DNA from: Winogradskyella marina
GTDB lineage: Bacteria; Bacteroidota; Bacteroidia; Flavobacteriales; Flavobacteriaceae
Assembly (NCBI RefSeq): GCF_015645385.1
Contig: NZ_JADOET010000001.1
Location: 186,001-250,000, forward strand
Direction: 5' to 3'
Length of the DNA stretch: 64,000 bases
The translations under genes were made by a program, and so were the position numbers. Positions 41,247 through 50,188 of this stretch are shown here, piece after piece; position 1 is the first letter of the stretch, and the number at the start of each line of letters is the position of its first letter. The notes under the pieces are model-generated. The model searched no databases. It had not been told where the DNA came from and was given only the letters and a program-made list of their open reading frames with translations.

Positions 41247-42932
41247 ATGAAAAAATATTACTTTACTATTTTACTATGCTTACCTTTTCTAAGTTTTGCT
41301 CAAACTTGGATAACTTCTGGAGTTACTCCAGATCTATCTGCTTATGGAGAAACTACAAACTATCCTGGTGAAGGAGAATATCAAATATTTTTAAGTCCCG
41401 ATGGTATTTTAGACAAGCCCATAATTGTTGTTGACGGTTTTGATACCGGCGACTTAAGGGACATTAATGGGATTTATAGCCTTTTAGACTTTGCCGACAG
41501 TTCTGGCACTGAAAATTTAGCCGATCAATTACGAGCGCTAGATTTTGATGTTATTATTCTTAATTTCCCTGTGTATACACGTGCTGCAGATTCTGAAACT
41601 ATAGATGGTGGCACTGATTTTATTGAACGTAACGCCATGCTTCTCGTAGAATTAATTACAATTATTAATACTGATAAAGCATTGAATAGCCCTGATCAAA
41701 ATGTAATTATTGGCCCAAGTATGGGAGGTTTAATTTCTCGTTACGCCCTGAATTACATGGAGGCCAACTCCATGGACGCGGACACAAGACTCTTTATCTC
41801 TTTTGATGCTCCTCACCTTGGCGCCAATGTGCCTATAGGTTTACAGCACCAATTAAATTATTTAGCTAATAATCCCTTGAGTCCAGTTACAGAATTACAA
41901 CCCTTTATTGATAGTTTATTAAAATCTCCCGCAGGAAGGCAATTGTTAATAGATCATTTTGAATCGCATTTATCTGGTGAGGATCTATTTACTTTTGATG
42001 ATAACCTTACATTACCTGAACCACATCCATTTAGAACAACGTTTGAAGCAGATCTAAATAGTTTAACAGCAAGTGGATTCCCTGAGGACGTTCGTAACGT
42101 CGCTATTGTCAACGGAAGTGGTAACGGAAGCCCATATTTAGCAGCCGATGGAGTTACACCTGTAACTAATGGGTTTACGATTGTAGAAGCTATACTACCA
42201 ATAGATTCTCCACTAGGAATAATTGATGTTGAAATTGACATAAATATGACACCAGCAGCCGGTTCATCGCAAGAAGTAAGTCGATTTTTCGCCCCACTTC
42301 TCCCGCCATTTATACCAAATATAGAAAGCACAGCTAATTCAAGCACTGTAAATTTTGATGGTGTAGACGCAGCACCAGGTGGATTATTTGATCTCTCAGA
42401 ATTAACAGAGTCTCTCGGAACCGAGGGTGGTATCGGCGACACTTTTATTGACGCTTTAGAGATTGACAAATTTAGCTATATCCCAACAGTAAGTGCACTT
42501 GCCTTAGATATTACTGAACCTGCTACAGGAAATGAAATTAATTGGCATTATAATGGTGACTTCACAAGCGTCTCACCATTTGCAAACATCTATAGTCCTG
42601 ATACTAACGAGCCCCACGTTCAACTTACGGAAGCTAATGTCGCATTTGCTTTAGACGAAATATTAAATACGACACTAAGCGTTTCAGAAACAGAATTACA
42701 GACCGTAAAACTAGAGCAGAACCCTGTTAAAAACGAATTAATATTGCGATCTGATTTAAATAGTAGAGCCACTATTTTAATCAGTGACTTAACTGGAAAA
42801 ATTGTTCTACAATCAACTCAAGAATTAACAGGCAGAGACGTTATCTCTATAAACCTAACCAATGGACTATACCTATTACATATAACTAATGACCTTAGCA
42901 CATTTACAACCCGATTTATAGTTCGAAAATAA
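41247..42932 (+). CDS. Alpha/beta hydrolase-fold protein with T9SS C-terminal sorting domain
   Basis: A 561-residue exported protein. I start at the ATG giving MKKYYFTILLCLPFLSFAQ, a signal peptide; the TTG 48 nt upstream would add a polar stretch. The hydrolase domain (about 45-350) has PIIVVDGFDTGD near the oxyanion region, the nucleophile elbow GPSMGGLISRYAL (Ser in GxSxG) and FISFDAPHLGANVP, a lipase or PGAP1-like pattern. The C-terminal 85 residues are a type A T9SS sorting domain (LEQNPVKNELIL ... GLYLLHITN). It is likely a secreted esterase or lipase. Flanked by terminators. Confidence 0.88.
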   Translation: MKKYYFTILLCLPFLSFAQTWITSGVTPDLSAYGETTNYPGEGEYQIFLSPDGILDKPIIVVDGFDTGDLRDINGIYSLLDFADSSGTENLADQLRALDFDVIILNFPVYTRAADSETIDGGTDFIERNAMLLVELITIINTDKALNSPDQNVIIGPSMGGLISRYALNYMEANSMDADTRLFISFDAPHLGANVPIGLQHQLNYLANNPLSPVTELQPFIDSLLKSPAGRQLLIDHFESHLSGEDLFTFDDNLTLPEPHPFRTTFEADLNSLTASGFPEDVRNVAIVNGSGNGSPYLAADGVTPVTNGFTIVEAILPIDSPLGIIDVEIDINMTPAAGSSQEVSRFFAPLLPPFIPNIESTANSSTVNFDGVDAAPGGLFDLSELTESLGTEGGIGDTFIDALEIDKFSYIPTVSALALDITEPATGNEINWHYNGDFTSVSPFANIYSPDTNEPHVQLTEANVAFALDEILNTTLSVSETELQTVKLEQNPVKNELILRSDLNSRATILISDLTGKIVLQSTQELTGRDVISINLTNGLYLLHITNDLSTFTTRFIVRK

Positions 42933-42948
42933 AGCTTACATAGCCTTC

Positions 42949-42992
42949 TAAAAAAAAGACCGTTTAAACTTATTTACACGGTCTTTTTTTTT
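42949..42992. terminator. Bidirectional terminator between convergent genes
   Basis: AAAAAAAGACCGT pairs with ACGGTCTTTTTTT around a 13-nt loop, between the secreted hydrolase stop (42932) and the YwqK-repeat protein stop (43017). Confidence 0.93.
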
Positions 42993-43016
42993 AATTACAA
43001 ATTATTGTTTTTAGTT

Positions 43017-45584
43017 TTAGTATAATGATTCTGGATGTAAATAATCGAGGTGAATATTTAACTTATCAATGTATTTCATGCCGTAACCTTCTTCCACTTT
43101 TTCTTCGGCGTAAAAGAGCGTTTCCTTATTTTCGCCCACTAAAGTCAATTGTACAATATCCGCATTTCGTTTTAGGATAATATAGGCCATCCTATTATCA
43201 TATAAACCATGGGCAGATAAATAAATAACACCCGATTCTAACTTATGGTTTTTTACTACGCCACGATGTTGTTCTTTTCCGTTTTTATCATAACGAATGA
43301 CTTCCCCATCAATATAATTTTTATTTAAGGAATATTGCAATCGCTTATGATTAGAATCTATATGATATGCTACCGTTTCAACAACCTCACCATTTTTAAA
43401 GGTTGACACATTTTTACCATGAAGATCATAAGAAATACGTTTCGTAATGAGACCATTTTTATAAATTTCTTGAGTCGACTTACTATTGTAACCTACTGTT
43501 AGAACTTTAGTGCCTTCAAAAGGCTTTCCGTCTTTATAAATGATGCTAGATACTTCTTTTCCGTCTTCGTTATAATTAATGGATTTCCCCTCTAAAACAT
43601 CATTCTTAAACGTACTCGTTAATTGTAATACACCAGACTGATTGTAACTATTAAAGGTCCCTTCCTTTTTATCATTCACATAATGGCCTTCTTCTAAAAC
43701 AACTTCATAATTATAATTAAACTTCTTATAAGTGCCGTTACGTTTTCCATCTTTTATGGTGTACTTAACTCTTGTGGTTTTATCGTACATTTCACCCTCC
43801 CAAGGTAATTTGTTTTTAAAATTAATTTCAGCTAAGACTTCACCATACGTATCATAAAACGTAGCACAGCAGTTAACATCAACGTCTTCAATTAATACAG
43901 GATCAATAACTCCGTAACCTCTCGCGACACCATAATCAAACCGTTTTAACGCTATTAAATCACCATTTTCTTCCCCTTTAATGAGCTTTATTTCATCTGA
44001 GAGGTCGAAAAACTCATACAATTTACCATGTTTTTTATCGTAATCGTAAGTGCCTATTAACTCATTTTTGTCATTGTAAAACTTCCCTAATGTTTTATCA
44101 TAATCCGTATATGTAATATCGCTTTGTTTAGAGCCATTACTATAATAATTAACCTCTCTACTTTTACTATATTGATTAGCATTATAATATTCGGTGACCT
44201 TAAAATCGACCAAATTATCCTTACCTACTAATTTCGTTATAAATTTAGTCCGTTCAATAACGTTACCATCTTTGTAAGTTTCAATATTTGAAATTTCAGA
44301 ATCGTAACCAATTTCGTAACGTGTACCATTTAAAGGTTTCGCATATCTATTTTTATACTGCACTTTTAAGATTCCCAAGACATCTCCGTCCTTACTATAA
44401 TAAACCTCTTCTTCTTTATTCTTTTTACTAAAAAGAACATTGGTATCTGAATAATATTTTAATTCCTCTATAAGTTCTCCTTCTTTGTAAGTTGATCTTT
44501 TGTTTCCACTAATTTCTACACCAGTATATGGATAATAGTTTTTATAAACCATTCTAGACAGCTCGTTGCCTGTTTCATCATAACTGACTTGAAGCTCTTT
44601 AATATTATCTGTATATGTTGTTAGTGATTTTATCTTACCACTATCATAGTATAGCTCTTCTTTTTCAAGTAGACCATAGTTGTAGGTCTTAGAAGACAAA
44701 ATTCGCCCCATGACGTCTTCCTTATAACTGTACGAAAACACAATTCTTGTACCTTTTATAGGTTTTAAATAATCATTCTGAAGCTTGTAAGTTACACTCC
44801 CTATTTCGGTTCCATCCTCAGTGAAGTAGGTGTTTTTATACTCTGGTTCAGTTTGAAATTTTGTCCGAACCTGACCATTAGGGTAATAATCCTCATGCCC
44901 CAACAACCCTGTAAACGGATAATAGTTAATTTGCTTCACTCGCATAGGAGAGAAATAATAAAACACTTCAACCCCTTTACGAAATCCATTTTTCAAGGTG
45001 ATAATTTCACCAATACTATCACCTTTTTTACCATAATATTTGGTACGAAAATGACCTTTCTTAAGCGTTCTAAAACTTTCGTAACGAATGCCGTTTATAT
45101 CAGAATCATATACCACCTCTTTTACGGTATCATTTTTAACTTCTGTGTAAATACGATTAGACGATTGGATGGTATTCTGAGCCCCAGATTTAATAAACCC
45201 CTTTTTATAAATAGCAGTTAATTTCTTACCGTCTAAAAAGGTAATAAATGCACCGTCTAATCTATTTTTTGTGTAATTACCTTGTTGATAGAGCTGACCA
45301 TCTTCATTATACCAACTTACTTTTTCTACCCAGTAATCTTTATCTTCATACTTAGACAAACCACTCATCTGTTTTTGACCAGAAATGTAATAATCTTCAA
45401 TTCTGTAAAAATCACCCTCTTTTTTAACTGGTGGTCTATAAAAAGCAGCATTATCTTTTGTGGTGCCATTCCAAGACATATCATAATAAATTGTGTCTTG
45501 TTGCGCTTCCAAAGTTAAAGGCATAAAGACCGTACTTACTATAAATAAAAGTAGAATAGTTTTCGTAGAATTTAATAATATCAT
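43017..45584 (-). CDS. Exported protein of YwqK/MORN-variant repeats
   Basis: An 855-residue protein. I start at the ATG at 45584, where MILLNSTKTILLLFIVSTVFMPLTLEAQ forms a signal peptide; an ATG 99 nt upstream would put 33 mostly polar residues before it. Nearly the whole protein is made of about 25-35-residue hairpin repeats of the YwqK/MORN-variant type, e.g. YNEDGQLYQQGNYTKNRLDG, YYPNGQVRTKF, YNEDGKEVSSIIYKDGKPFEG. The label 'YwqK family antitoxin' attached to the fold in databases does not imply a toxin pair here. A periplasmic or surface scaffold role is likely. No T9SS domain. Codon use looks normal. Confidence 0.85.
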   Translation of the reverse strand: MILLNSTKTILLLFIVSTVFMPLTLEAQQDTIYYDMSWNGTTKDNAAFYRPPVKKEGDFYRIEDYYISGQKQMSGLSKYEDKDYWVEKVSWYNEDGQLYQQGNYTKNRLDGAFITFLDGKKLTAIYKKGFIKSGAQNTIQSSNRIYTEVKNDTVKEVVYDSDINGIRYESFRTLKKGHFRTKYYGKKGDSIGEIITLKNGFRKGVEVFYYFSPMRVKQINYYPFTGLLGHEDYYPNGQVRTKFQTEPEYKNTYFTEDGTEIGSVTYKLQNDYLKPIKGTRIVFSYSYKEDVMGRILSSKTYNYGLLEKEELYYDSGKIKSLTTYTDNIKELQVSYDETGNELSRMVYKNYYPYTGVEISGNKRSTYKEGELIEELKYYSDTNVLFSKKNKEEEVYYSKDGDVLGILKVQYKNRYAKPLNGTRYEIGYDSEISNIETYKDGNVIERTKFITKLVGKDNLVDFKVTEYYNANQYSKSREVNYYSNGSKQSDITYTDYDKTLGKFYNDKNELIGTYDYDKKHGKLYEFFDLSDEIKLIKGEENGDLIALKRFDYGVARGYGVIDPVLIEDVDVNCCATFYDTYGEVLAEINFKNKLPWEGEMYDKTTRVKYTIKDGKRNGTYKKFNYNYEVVLEEGHYVNDKKEGTFNSYNQSGVLQLTSTFKNDVLEGKSINYNEDGKEVSSIIYKDGKPFEGTKVLTVGYNSKSTQEIYKNGLITKRISYDLHGKNVSTFKNGEVVETVAYHIDSNHKRLQYSLNKNYIDGEVIRYDKNGKEQHRGVVKNHKLESGVIYLSAHGLYDNRMAYIILKRNADIVQLTLVGENKETLFYAEEKVEEGYGMKYIDKLNIHLDYLHPESLY

Positions 45585-45739
45585 TACTAAAGTATATTTA
45601 AAATAGTGTAGAATAGAAATGTTTGCCTGATTAACGTCATAAAACATTAAACTATTTCTAATGCGATGTCTCAGACTAAACATTGCATCATTTTTTCTAT
45701 TGAGAAAATGTTTTAAACTAACTGAAATCTAACCACAGG

Positions 45740-46369
45740 TTAAACTTTGAATTTCAATGGTAAATGAATGACTTTTTTAGTTTCAAAAAATGATTCTTCA
45801 AAATAATCAGAAAGTAAGAATGCTTTAACTGTTTTATACTGTTTCAATTCTTCGGTTAAATCACCACCTTTTAAATAGAGGATACCGTTTTTGAGTTCGT
45901 TTTTTTGAGTTTTAGCAATCTTCCCTTTCACCCAAGTGGTAAATTCTGGCATCGTCGTTACAGCTCTACTCACAATAAAATCGTAGGTATCGTCAATAGC
46001 TTCTACTCTACTATGTGTTGTTTTCACATTAGGAAGTTCTATGGCTTCACAAACAGCATTAATTACTTTCAACTTTTTATTAATACTGTCTACCAAATGA
46101 AATTGACATTCTGGAAATAAAATAGCCAAAGGCACACCAGGAAATCCACCTCCTGTACCAACATCTAAAATCGAAGATTCTGGTGCAAAGTTGATCACTT
46201 TTGCAATACCCAAAGAATGTAAGACATGTCTTAAATACAACTCATCAATATCCTTTCGAGAAATGACATTAATTTTACTGTTCCAATCTTTATATAACGT
46301 TTCTAAGGCTTTAAATTGTTGGATTTGAGTTTCAGTTAAATCCGGGAAATATTTTAGAATGAGTTCCAT
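45740..46369 (-). CDS. rsmG: 16S rRNA (guanine527-N7)-methyltransferase
   Basis: A 209-residue enzyme that methylates G527 of 16S rRNA. The core has ILDVGTGGGFPGVPLAILFP (AdoMet motif), HLVDSINKKLKVINAV, and ISRAVTTMPEFTTW, with the RNA-facing N-terminal NVISRKDIDELYLRHVLHSL. All are hallmarks of RsmG/GidB. Not linked to the mnmG or par genes as in many bacteria. Divergent from the desaturase gene. Confidence 0.97.
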   Translation of the reverse strand: MELILKYFPDLTETQIQQFKALETLYKDWNSKINVISRKDIDELYLRHVLHSLGIAKVINFAPESSILDVGTGGGFPGVPLAILFPECQFHLVDSINKKLKVINAVCEAIELPNVKTTHSRVEAIDDTYDFIVSRAVTTMPEFTTWVKGKIAKTQKNELKNGILYLKGGDLTEELKQYKTVKAFLLSDYFEESFFETKKVIHLPLKFKV

Positions 46370-46450
46370 TTTTTAAATTTTTACAAAAATACTTAAATTT
46401 AATCTTCATAAATTAACCTTAATCGATTAAGCTCGCTTTTATTTATTAAC

Positions 46451-46458
46451 TATCTTTG
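46451..46458 (+). promoter_or_regulatory. Probable -7 element (TATCTTTG) of the desaturase promoter
   Basis: TATCTTTGC matches the Bacteroidota -7 consensus and lies 55 nt before the ATG, leaving a leader of about 50 nt. No good TTTG is seen at the -33 distance. Confidence 0.5.
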
Positions 46459-46513
46459 CATTGTTATAATGATTTTAAATCCCTAGCGTTATAATATAAA
46501 ATTAATAGTATAC

Positions 46514-47614
46514 ATGGCACAACAAACCTTATCTTTCTCGAGAACAGACTCAGCCAAGTTCTTTAGAACCCTCAACAAACGTGTAAATAATTATTTCAAA
46601 GAAAACGATATAAAACGTACAGGAAACTGGCAAATATGGGTAAAAACCATAGTGATGTTCACACTGTTTTTAACTCCGTACTTTCTCTTACTTACATTAA
46701 ACATCCCAACTTGGGCACAATTATTATTAACCATAGTTATGGGAATTGGCATGGCTGGCGTTGGTATGAATGTGATGCACGATGGTAATCATGGTGCATT
46801 CTCTAATAAAGAATGGGTAAATAGGCTCATGGGAAGTAGTATTTATATCCTAGCCGGAAATGTTTATAACTGGAAAGTGCAACACAATGTTTTACATCAT
46901 ACCTACACTAATATTCACGGTCATGATGAAGATTTAGAAGCAGGACGAATTTTACGTTTTTCAGAACATACAAAATGGCGTAAACACCATAGGTTTCAGC
47001 ATTATTATTCCATTTTATTGTATGGCTTATTAACCATTAACTGGGCAATTACCACAGATTTTCAACAAATGAGTCGCTATATGAAGCGTAAGTTATCTTA
47101 TGGAAAATTCCCAAATCCAGTAGTAAACTGGAGTAAATTAGTAATCTCTAAACTGATTTATATTTCTATGTGGATTTTGTTACCGCTTCTACTTACAGAC
47201 ATCGCTTGGTACAAAATATTAATCGGATTTTTAATAATGCATTATGTCGCTGGTTTAATTTTAAGTGTGGTATTTCAATTAGCGCATGTTATGGACGAAG
47301 CAGAAATGCCGTTACCAGAAAAAGATGGCACTATGAAAAACACTTGGGCTATTCACCAATTAAAAACTACTGTTAATTTTGGAGCTAAAAGTAGGATTAT
47401 AAACTGGTACACAGGAGGTTTAAACCACCAAGTAGAGCACCATATATTTCCACATATCTCTCATATTCATTATGATAGAATTGCAGAAATTGTAAAAGCT
47501 ACAGCAAAAGAATTTAATTTACCATACAAAGAATACAAAACTACCAGAAAAGCAATTATCGCTCATTTCAAATTTTTAAAACAAATGGGAGCGCGACCAG
47601 CATTGCAAGCCTAA
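46514..47614 (+). CDS. Membrane fatty acid desaturase
   Basis: A 366-residue integral membrane di-iron enzyme. Three histidine boxes are present: HDGNH (about 85), HNVLHHTYTNIHGHDED (about 122) and HQVEHHIFPHISHIHY (about 300). The third box begins with QxxHH, as in front-end and some acyl-lipid desaturases. Hydrophobic pairs (about 45-85 and 215-255) flank the boxes. It introduces a double bond in fatty acyl chains, probably for membrane fluidity in the cold. Which carbon is attacked cannot be predicted. An aminotransferase gene follows after 19 nt on the same strand. Confidence 0.94.
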   Translation: MAQQTLSFSRTDSAKFFRTLNKRVNNYFKENDIKRTGNWQIWVKTIVMFTLFLTPYFLLLTLNIPTWAQLLLTIVMGIGMAGVGMNVMHDGNHGAFSNKEWVNRLMGSSIYILAGNVYNWKVQHNVLHHTYTNIHGHDEDLEAGRILRFSEHTKWRKHHRFQHYYSILLYGLLTINWAITTDFQQMSRYMKRKLSYGKFPNPVVNWSKLVISKLIYISMWILLPLLLTDIAWYKILIGFLIMHYVAGLILSVVFQLAHVMDEAEMPLPEKDGTMKNTWAIHQLKTTVNFGAKSRIINWYTGGLNHQVEHHIFPHISHIHYDRIAEIVKATAKEFNLPYKEYKTTRKAIIAHFKFLKQMGARPALQA

Positions 47615-47633
47615 CTCTATATTTTTATATCAA

Positions 47634-48818
47634 ATGAATCAACTTTCGGATAGAATTAATAACCTAGCCACATCAGCTACGCTTGCTATGGCTGCAAAAG
47701 CGAGAGAACTAAGAGCAGAAGGAAAAGACATTATCGGATTAAGTTTGGGAGAGCCAGATTTTAACACTCCAGATTTTATTAAAGACGCTGCAATTGAAGC
47801 CATTAATCAAAACTACAATAGTTATACTCCAGTAGATGGTTATGTAGAATTGAAAAACGCAATTATTCATAAATTCAAACGCGATAACAACCTCAACTAT
47901 GCACTTCCGCAAATTGTAGTTTCTACAGGAGCAAAACAAGCATTAGCTAATATAGCGTCTGTTATGCTTAATGCAGGAGATGAAGTTATTTTACCATGTC
48001 CGTATTGGGTAAGTTATAGTGATATTGTAAAGTTGAGTGATGGAGTTCCTGTAGAAGTTCAAACCTCTATAGATAACGATTTTAAAATGACAGCCGAACA
48101 ACTTGAAGCTGCCATTACTCCTAAAACAAAAATGATTTGGTATAGTTCTCCTTGTAACCCAAGTGGATCTGTGTATAGCAAAGCAGAATTAAGAGCTTTG
48201 GCTGATGTGCTTAAGAAGCATCCAAATATTTATGTTGTTTCAGATGAAATTTACGAACATATTAACTTTAAAGGAGGCCACTTTAGTATGGCTGAATTTG
48301 AAGATATGTACGATAGAACTATTACAGTAAACGGTGTATCTAAAGCGTTTGCTATGACAGGTTGGAGAATTGGTTATATAGGAGCACCTGATTGGATTGC
48401 TAGAGCTTGTAACAAAATGCAAGGTCAAATTACAAGTGGCGCTAATTGTATTGCACAACGTGCGGTAATTACGGCTTTAGAAGCAGATCCTTCGAGTATA
48501 AAATATATGGTTGACGAATTTAAAGAAAGACGTCAACTCATCTTAAATTTACTAGGTGACATTGACGGGTTTAAAACGAACGAACCAGAAGGAGCTTTTT
48601 ATGTGTTTCCAAATATATCGTCATACTTCGGCAAAACGATAAAAGGAAAAACTATAAATAATGCTTCAGATTTTTCTCTGTTTTTACTTGAAGAAGCGCT
48701 AGTTGCTACAGTAACTGGTGAGGCTTTTGGAAATAAAGATTGTATAAGAATTTCTTACGCAGCTTCTCAAAACGAGATTAAGGAAGCCATAAAACGAATT
48801 AAGACGGCATTAAGTTAA
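47634..48818 (+). CDS. Pyridoxal-phosphate aminotransferase, aspartate aminotransferase type
   Basis: A 394-residue class I aminotransferase of subgroup Ib. The PLP lysine lies in NGVSKAFAMTGWRIGY; the ring-stacking and binding residues are in STGAKQAL, PCPYWVSYSDI, SPCNPSGSVYSK and VSDEIYEH, and the carboxylate-binding Arg is in CIRISYA. It most likely interconverts aspartate/oxaloacetate with glutamate/2-oxoglutarate; subgroup Ib members can also accept prephenate. Cytoplasmic. Follows the desaturase gene by 19 nt and ends in a strong terminator. Confidence 0.95.
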   Translation: MNQLSDRINNLATSATLAMAAKARELRAEGKDIIGLSLGEPDFNTPDFIKDAAIEAINQNYNSYTPVDGYVELKNAIIHKFKRDNNLNYALPQIVVSTGAKQALANIASVMLNAGDEVILPCPYWVSYSDIVKLSDGVPVEVQTSIDNDFKMTAEQLEAAITPKTKMIWYSSPCNPSGSVYSKAELRALADVLKKHPNIYVVSDEIYEHINFKGGHFSMAEFEDMYDRTITVNGVSKAFAMTGWRIGYIGAPDWIARACNKMQGQITSGANCIAQRAVITALEADPSSIKYMVDEFKERRQLILNLLGDIDGFKTNEPEGAFYVFPNISSYFGKTIKGKTINNASDFSLFLLEEALVATVTGEAFGNKDCIRISYAASQNEIKEAIKRIKTALS

Positions 48819-48835
48819 ATACCAAGGTCGTATAT

Positions 48836-48881
48836 AAAAAAAAGAGGCTATCTAATATGTTATAGATAGCCTCTTTTTTTT
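48836..48881 (+). terminator. Rho-independent terminator
   Basis: AAAGAGGCTATCTA pairs with TAGATAGCCTCTTT around an 8-nt loop, followed by a T-run, 18 nt after the aminotransferase stop codon. Its A-tract side means it can also end minus-strand transcripts from 48921. Confidence 0.95.
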
Positions 48882-48920
48882 ATATGTGATTGTAATGGTT
48901 ACGTACGGAATCGATTTACA

Positions 48921-49178
48921 CTAAATACAAGCTACAACCGCAATACTCGCAAATACTAATAATTTTAAAACCATAGAAACCGTAAGGCTCGCTTTACTCA
49001 GTTTAGGTGATCTTACACGTTGCCTTATTCCAAATAAAGTCTTCTTACTTCTCTTTTTAAAATTACGTTTTACCGTTCGTTTATAGGCTGAATTCAATAA
49101 GCCACGTGTTGTAAAATGAACCTTCTTATTCACACGTTTAGCCTTAGCCGCTATTTTCTCAGTTATTTTACTTTTCAT
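48921..49178 (-). CDS. Small basic protein with C-terminal membrane segment
   Basis: An 85-residue protein, very rich in Lys and Arg over the first 60 residues (e.g. KRTVKRNFKKRSKKTLFG), ending with one hydrophobic segment (SMVLKLLVFASIAVVACI). This makes it a likely tail-anchored membrane protein with a positively charged cytoplasmic part. I do not recognise a family. It lies in the same direction as two paralogous small proteins just upstream and has the same overall plan, although direct similarity to them is weak. Confidence 0.6.
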   Translation of the reverse strand: MKSKITEKIAAKAKRVNKKVHFTTRGLLNSAYKRTVKRNFKKRSKKTLFGIRQRVRSPKLSKASLTVSMVLKLLVFASIAVVACI

Positions 49179-49304
49179 GTTAACACTATTAATACTTACT
49201 TAAAATACAACATATTCAGTTAAAAAGTAAATAAATAAGATAAAACTTCTGATTTTAACGTTAAAAATTCAATTTTTACCGCTCAAGCGCCATCTTATTA
49301 CTGC

Positions 49305-49568
49305 CTAAAATAAGTAGAATAGCAACCAAAGCAAGCCACCTATTACGAACACAGACAACCCTATTACTTTCAACCAGAGCATTTGATTTTCTTTTCTTAA
49401 TTTTTGCCGAATCGTTTCTAGTTGTGCAGGAGTGGCTTTTGGAAAATTATTCTTAAATTTTCGCTTCCTATCATAACCACCAAGTGATTTTCTAAATCGT
49501 TTCGATTTATCGAGCATAATGCTCTTATTACTTCTTAACGTACTTAGCATGGATTCTCCTAATGGCAT
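49305..49568 (-). CDS. Small basic single-span membrane protein (paralogue of 49595-49876)
   Basis: An 87-residue protein: a basic N-terminal half with LGGYDRKRKFKNNFPKATPAQL, a short helix (ETIRQKLRKEN) and one C-terminal transmembrane segment (about 65-86). It shares LGGY(D/N)xxRKxxxNxPKATxxQLxTI with the gene 26 nt upstream, so the two are tandem duplicates. Both begin with Met-Pro. Function unknown; a tail-anchored membrane protein is the clear structural prediction. Confidence 0.75.
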   Translation of the reverse strand: MPLGESMLSTLRSNKSIMLDKSKRFRKSLGGYDRKRKFKNNFPKATPAQLETIRQKLRKENQMLWLKVIGLSVFVIGGLLWLLFYLF

Positions 49569-49594
49569 AACTTATACTTATAAACGACTATTAA

Positions 49595-49876
49595 TTATAA
49601 TGGCAACAAACCAACAATTCCGTCTAGTGAATATAACAACACAGCCAAAAGTATTAGAGATAAAATAATAGTAACTAATATAACTTTTAGCATCCTATAC
49701 TTCCGCTCTTCTTTTAAGCGTTTAGCAATAGTCTTTAACTGCTTAGTCGTTGCCTTAGGCAAATTGTATTCCGTTTTACGATTTGGATTATAACCACCTA
49801 ACACATGCTTTAACCTATCGCGCTTTGAAAGCTGATTTCTATTAAAGTTAATTACATTCATGGAGTTGGAAGGCAT
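49595..49876 (-). CDS. Small basic single-span membrane protein (paralogue of 49305-49568)
   Basis: A 93-residue protein with the same plan as its downstream neighbour: a basic N-terminal half (LSKRDRLKHVLGGYNPNRKTEYNLPKATTKQL), a short charged helix (KTIAKRLKEERK) and one transmembrane segment (about 63-85) near the end. The conservation between the copies (LGGY, N-PKAT, QL-TI, LKVI) despite divergence elsewhere argues for real selection on the protein and not for a chance frame. First gene of the small-protein run. Confidence 0.75.
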   Translation of the reverse strand: MPSNSMNVINFNRNQLSKRDRLKHVLGGYNPNRKTEYNLPKATTKQLKTIAKRLKEERKYRMLKVILVTIILSLILLAVLLYSLDGIVGLLPL

Positions 49877-50188
49877 AATTTCTATGGTTTTAGGTTGAAT
49901 TAAATCACATCTTTACAATTAGTAATTTGTGATTTTAGCTATAAAAGACACAATTAGGGTGTCAGTTGAAAGTTCAGAAATAGTTACTTTGATTTGAATA
50001 GCCTTTGAAAATTGATTATTTAGATGATTAATAATACAATTAGCTACATAGATATGACGTACAATTATTAGAAATGTTACAACATGATTATCAAGGCATA
50101 ACAAAAATAAACCTTCAAAATCACAGGAATTACTAATGAGAATATAGGCTAGCTACATTTTAAAAAATCTTTAAAAAAAGTTGAATTT
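49877..50188. other. Intergenic region without convincing gene
   Basis: A 312-nt gap between the small membrane protein genes and trkH. It holds one 61-codon minus-strand frame (49919-50104) with no coding character that I can support. No terminator-like hairpin or tRNA is seen. It must contain the leader of the small-protein run. Confidence 0.55.

Noticed and set aside
41954..42469. 171-codon minus-strand frame inside the secreted hydrolase gene
   Set aside because: The opposite strand codes for a clear alpha/beta hydrolase with T9SS domain; the frame is rich in Ser/Pro, typical of shadow translation.
43017..45584. YwqK-repeat protein as part of a toxin-antitoxin system
   Set aside because: The database name comes from the Bacillus YwqK gene; here the protein is exported, 855 residues long and has no toxin gene beside it.
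49919..50104. 61-codon minus-strand frame between the small membrane protein genes and trkH
   Set aside because: No recognisable motif, odd composition (rich in Ile, Thr, Asn) and no promoter or neighbour support; length is within chance for AT-rich DNA.
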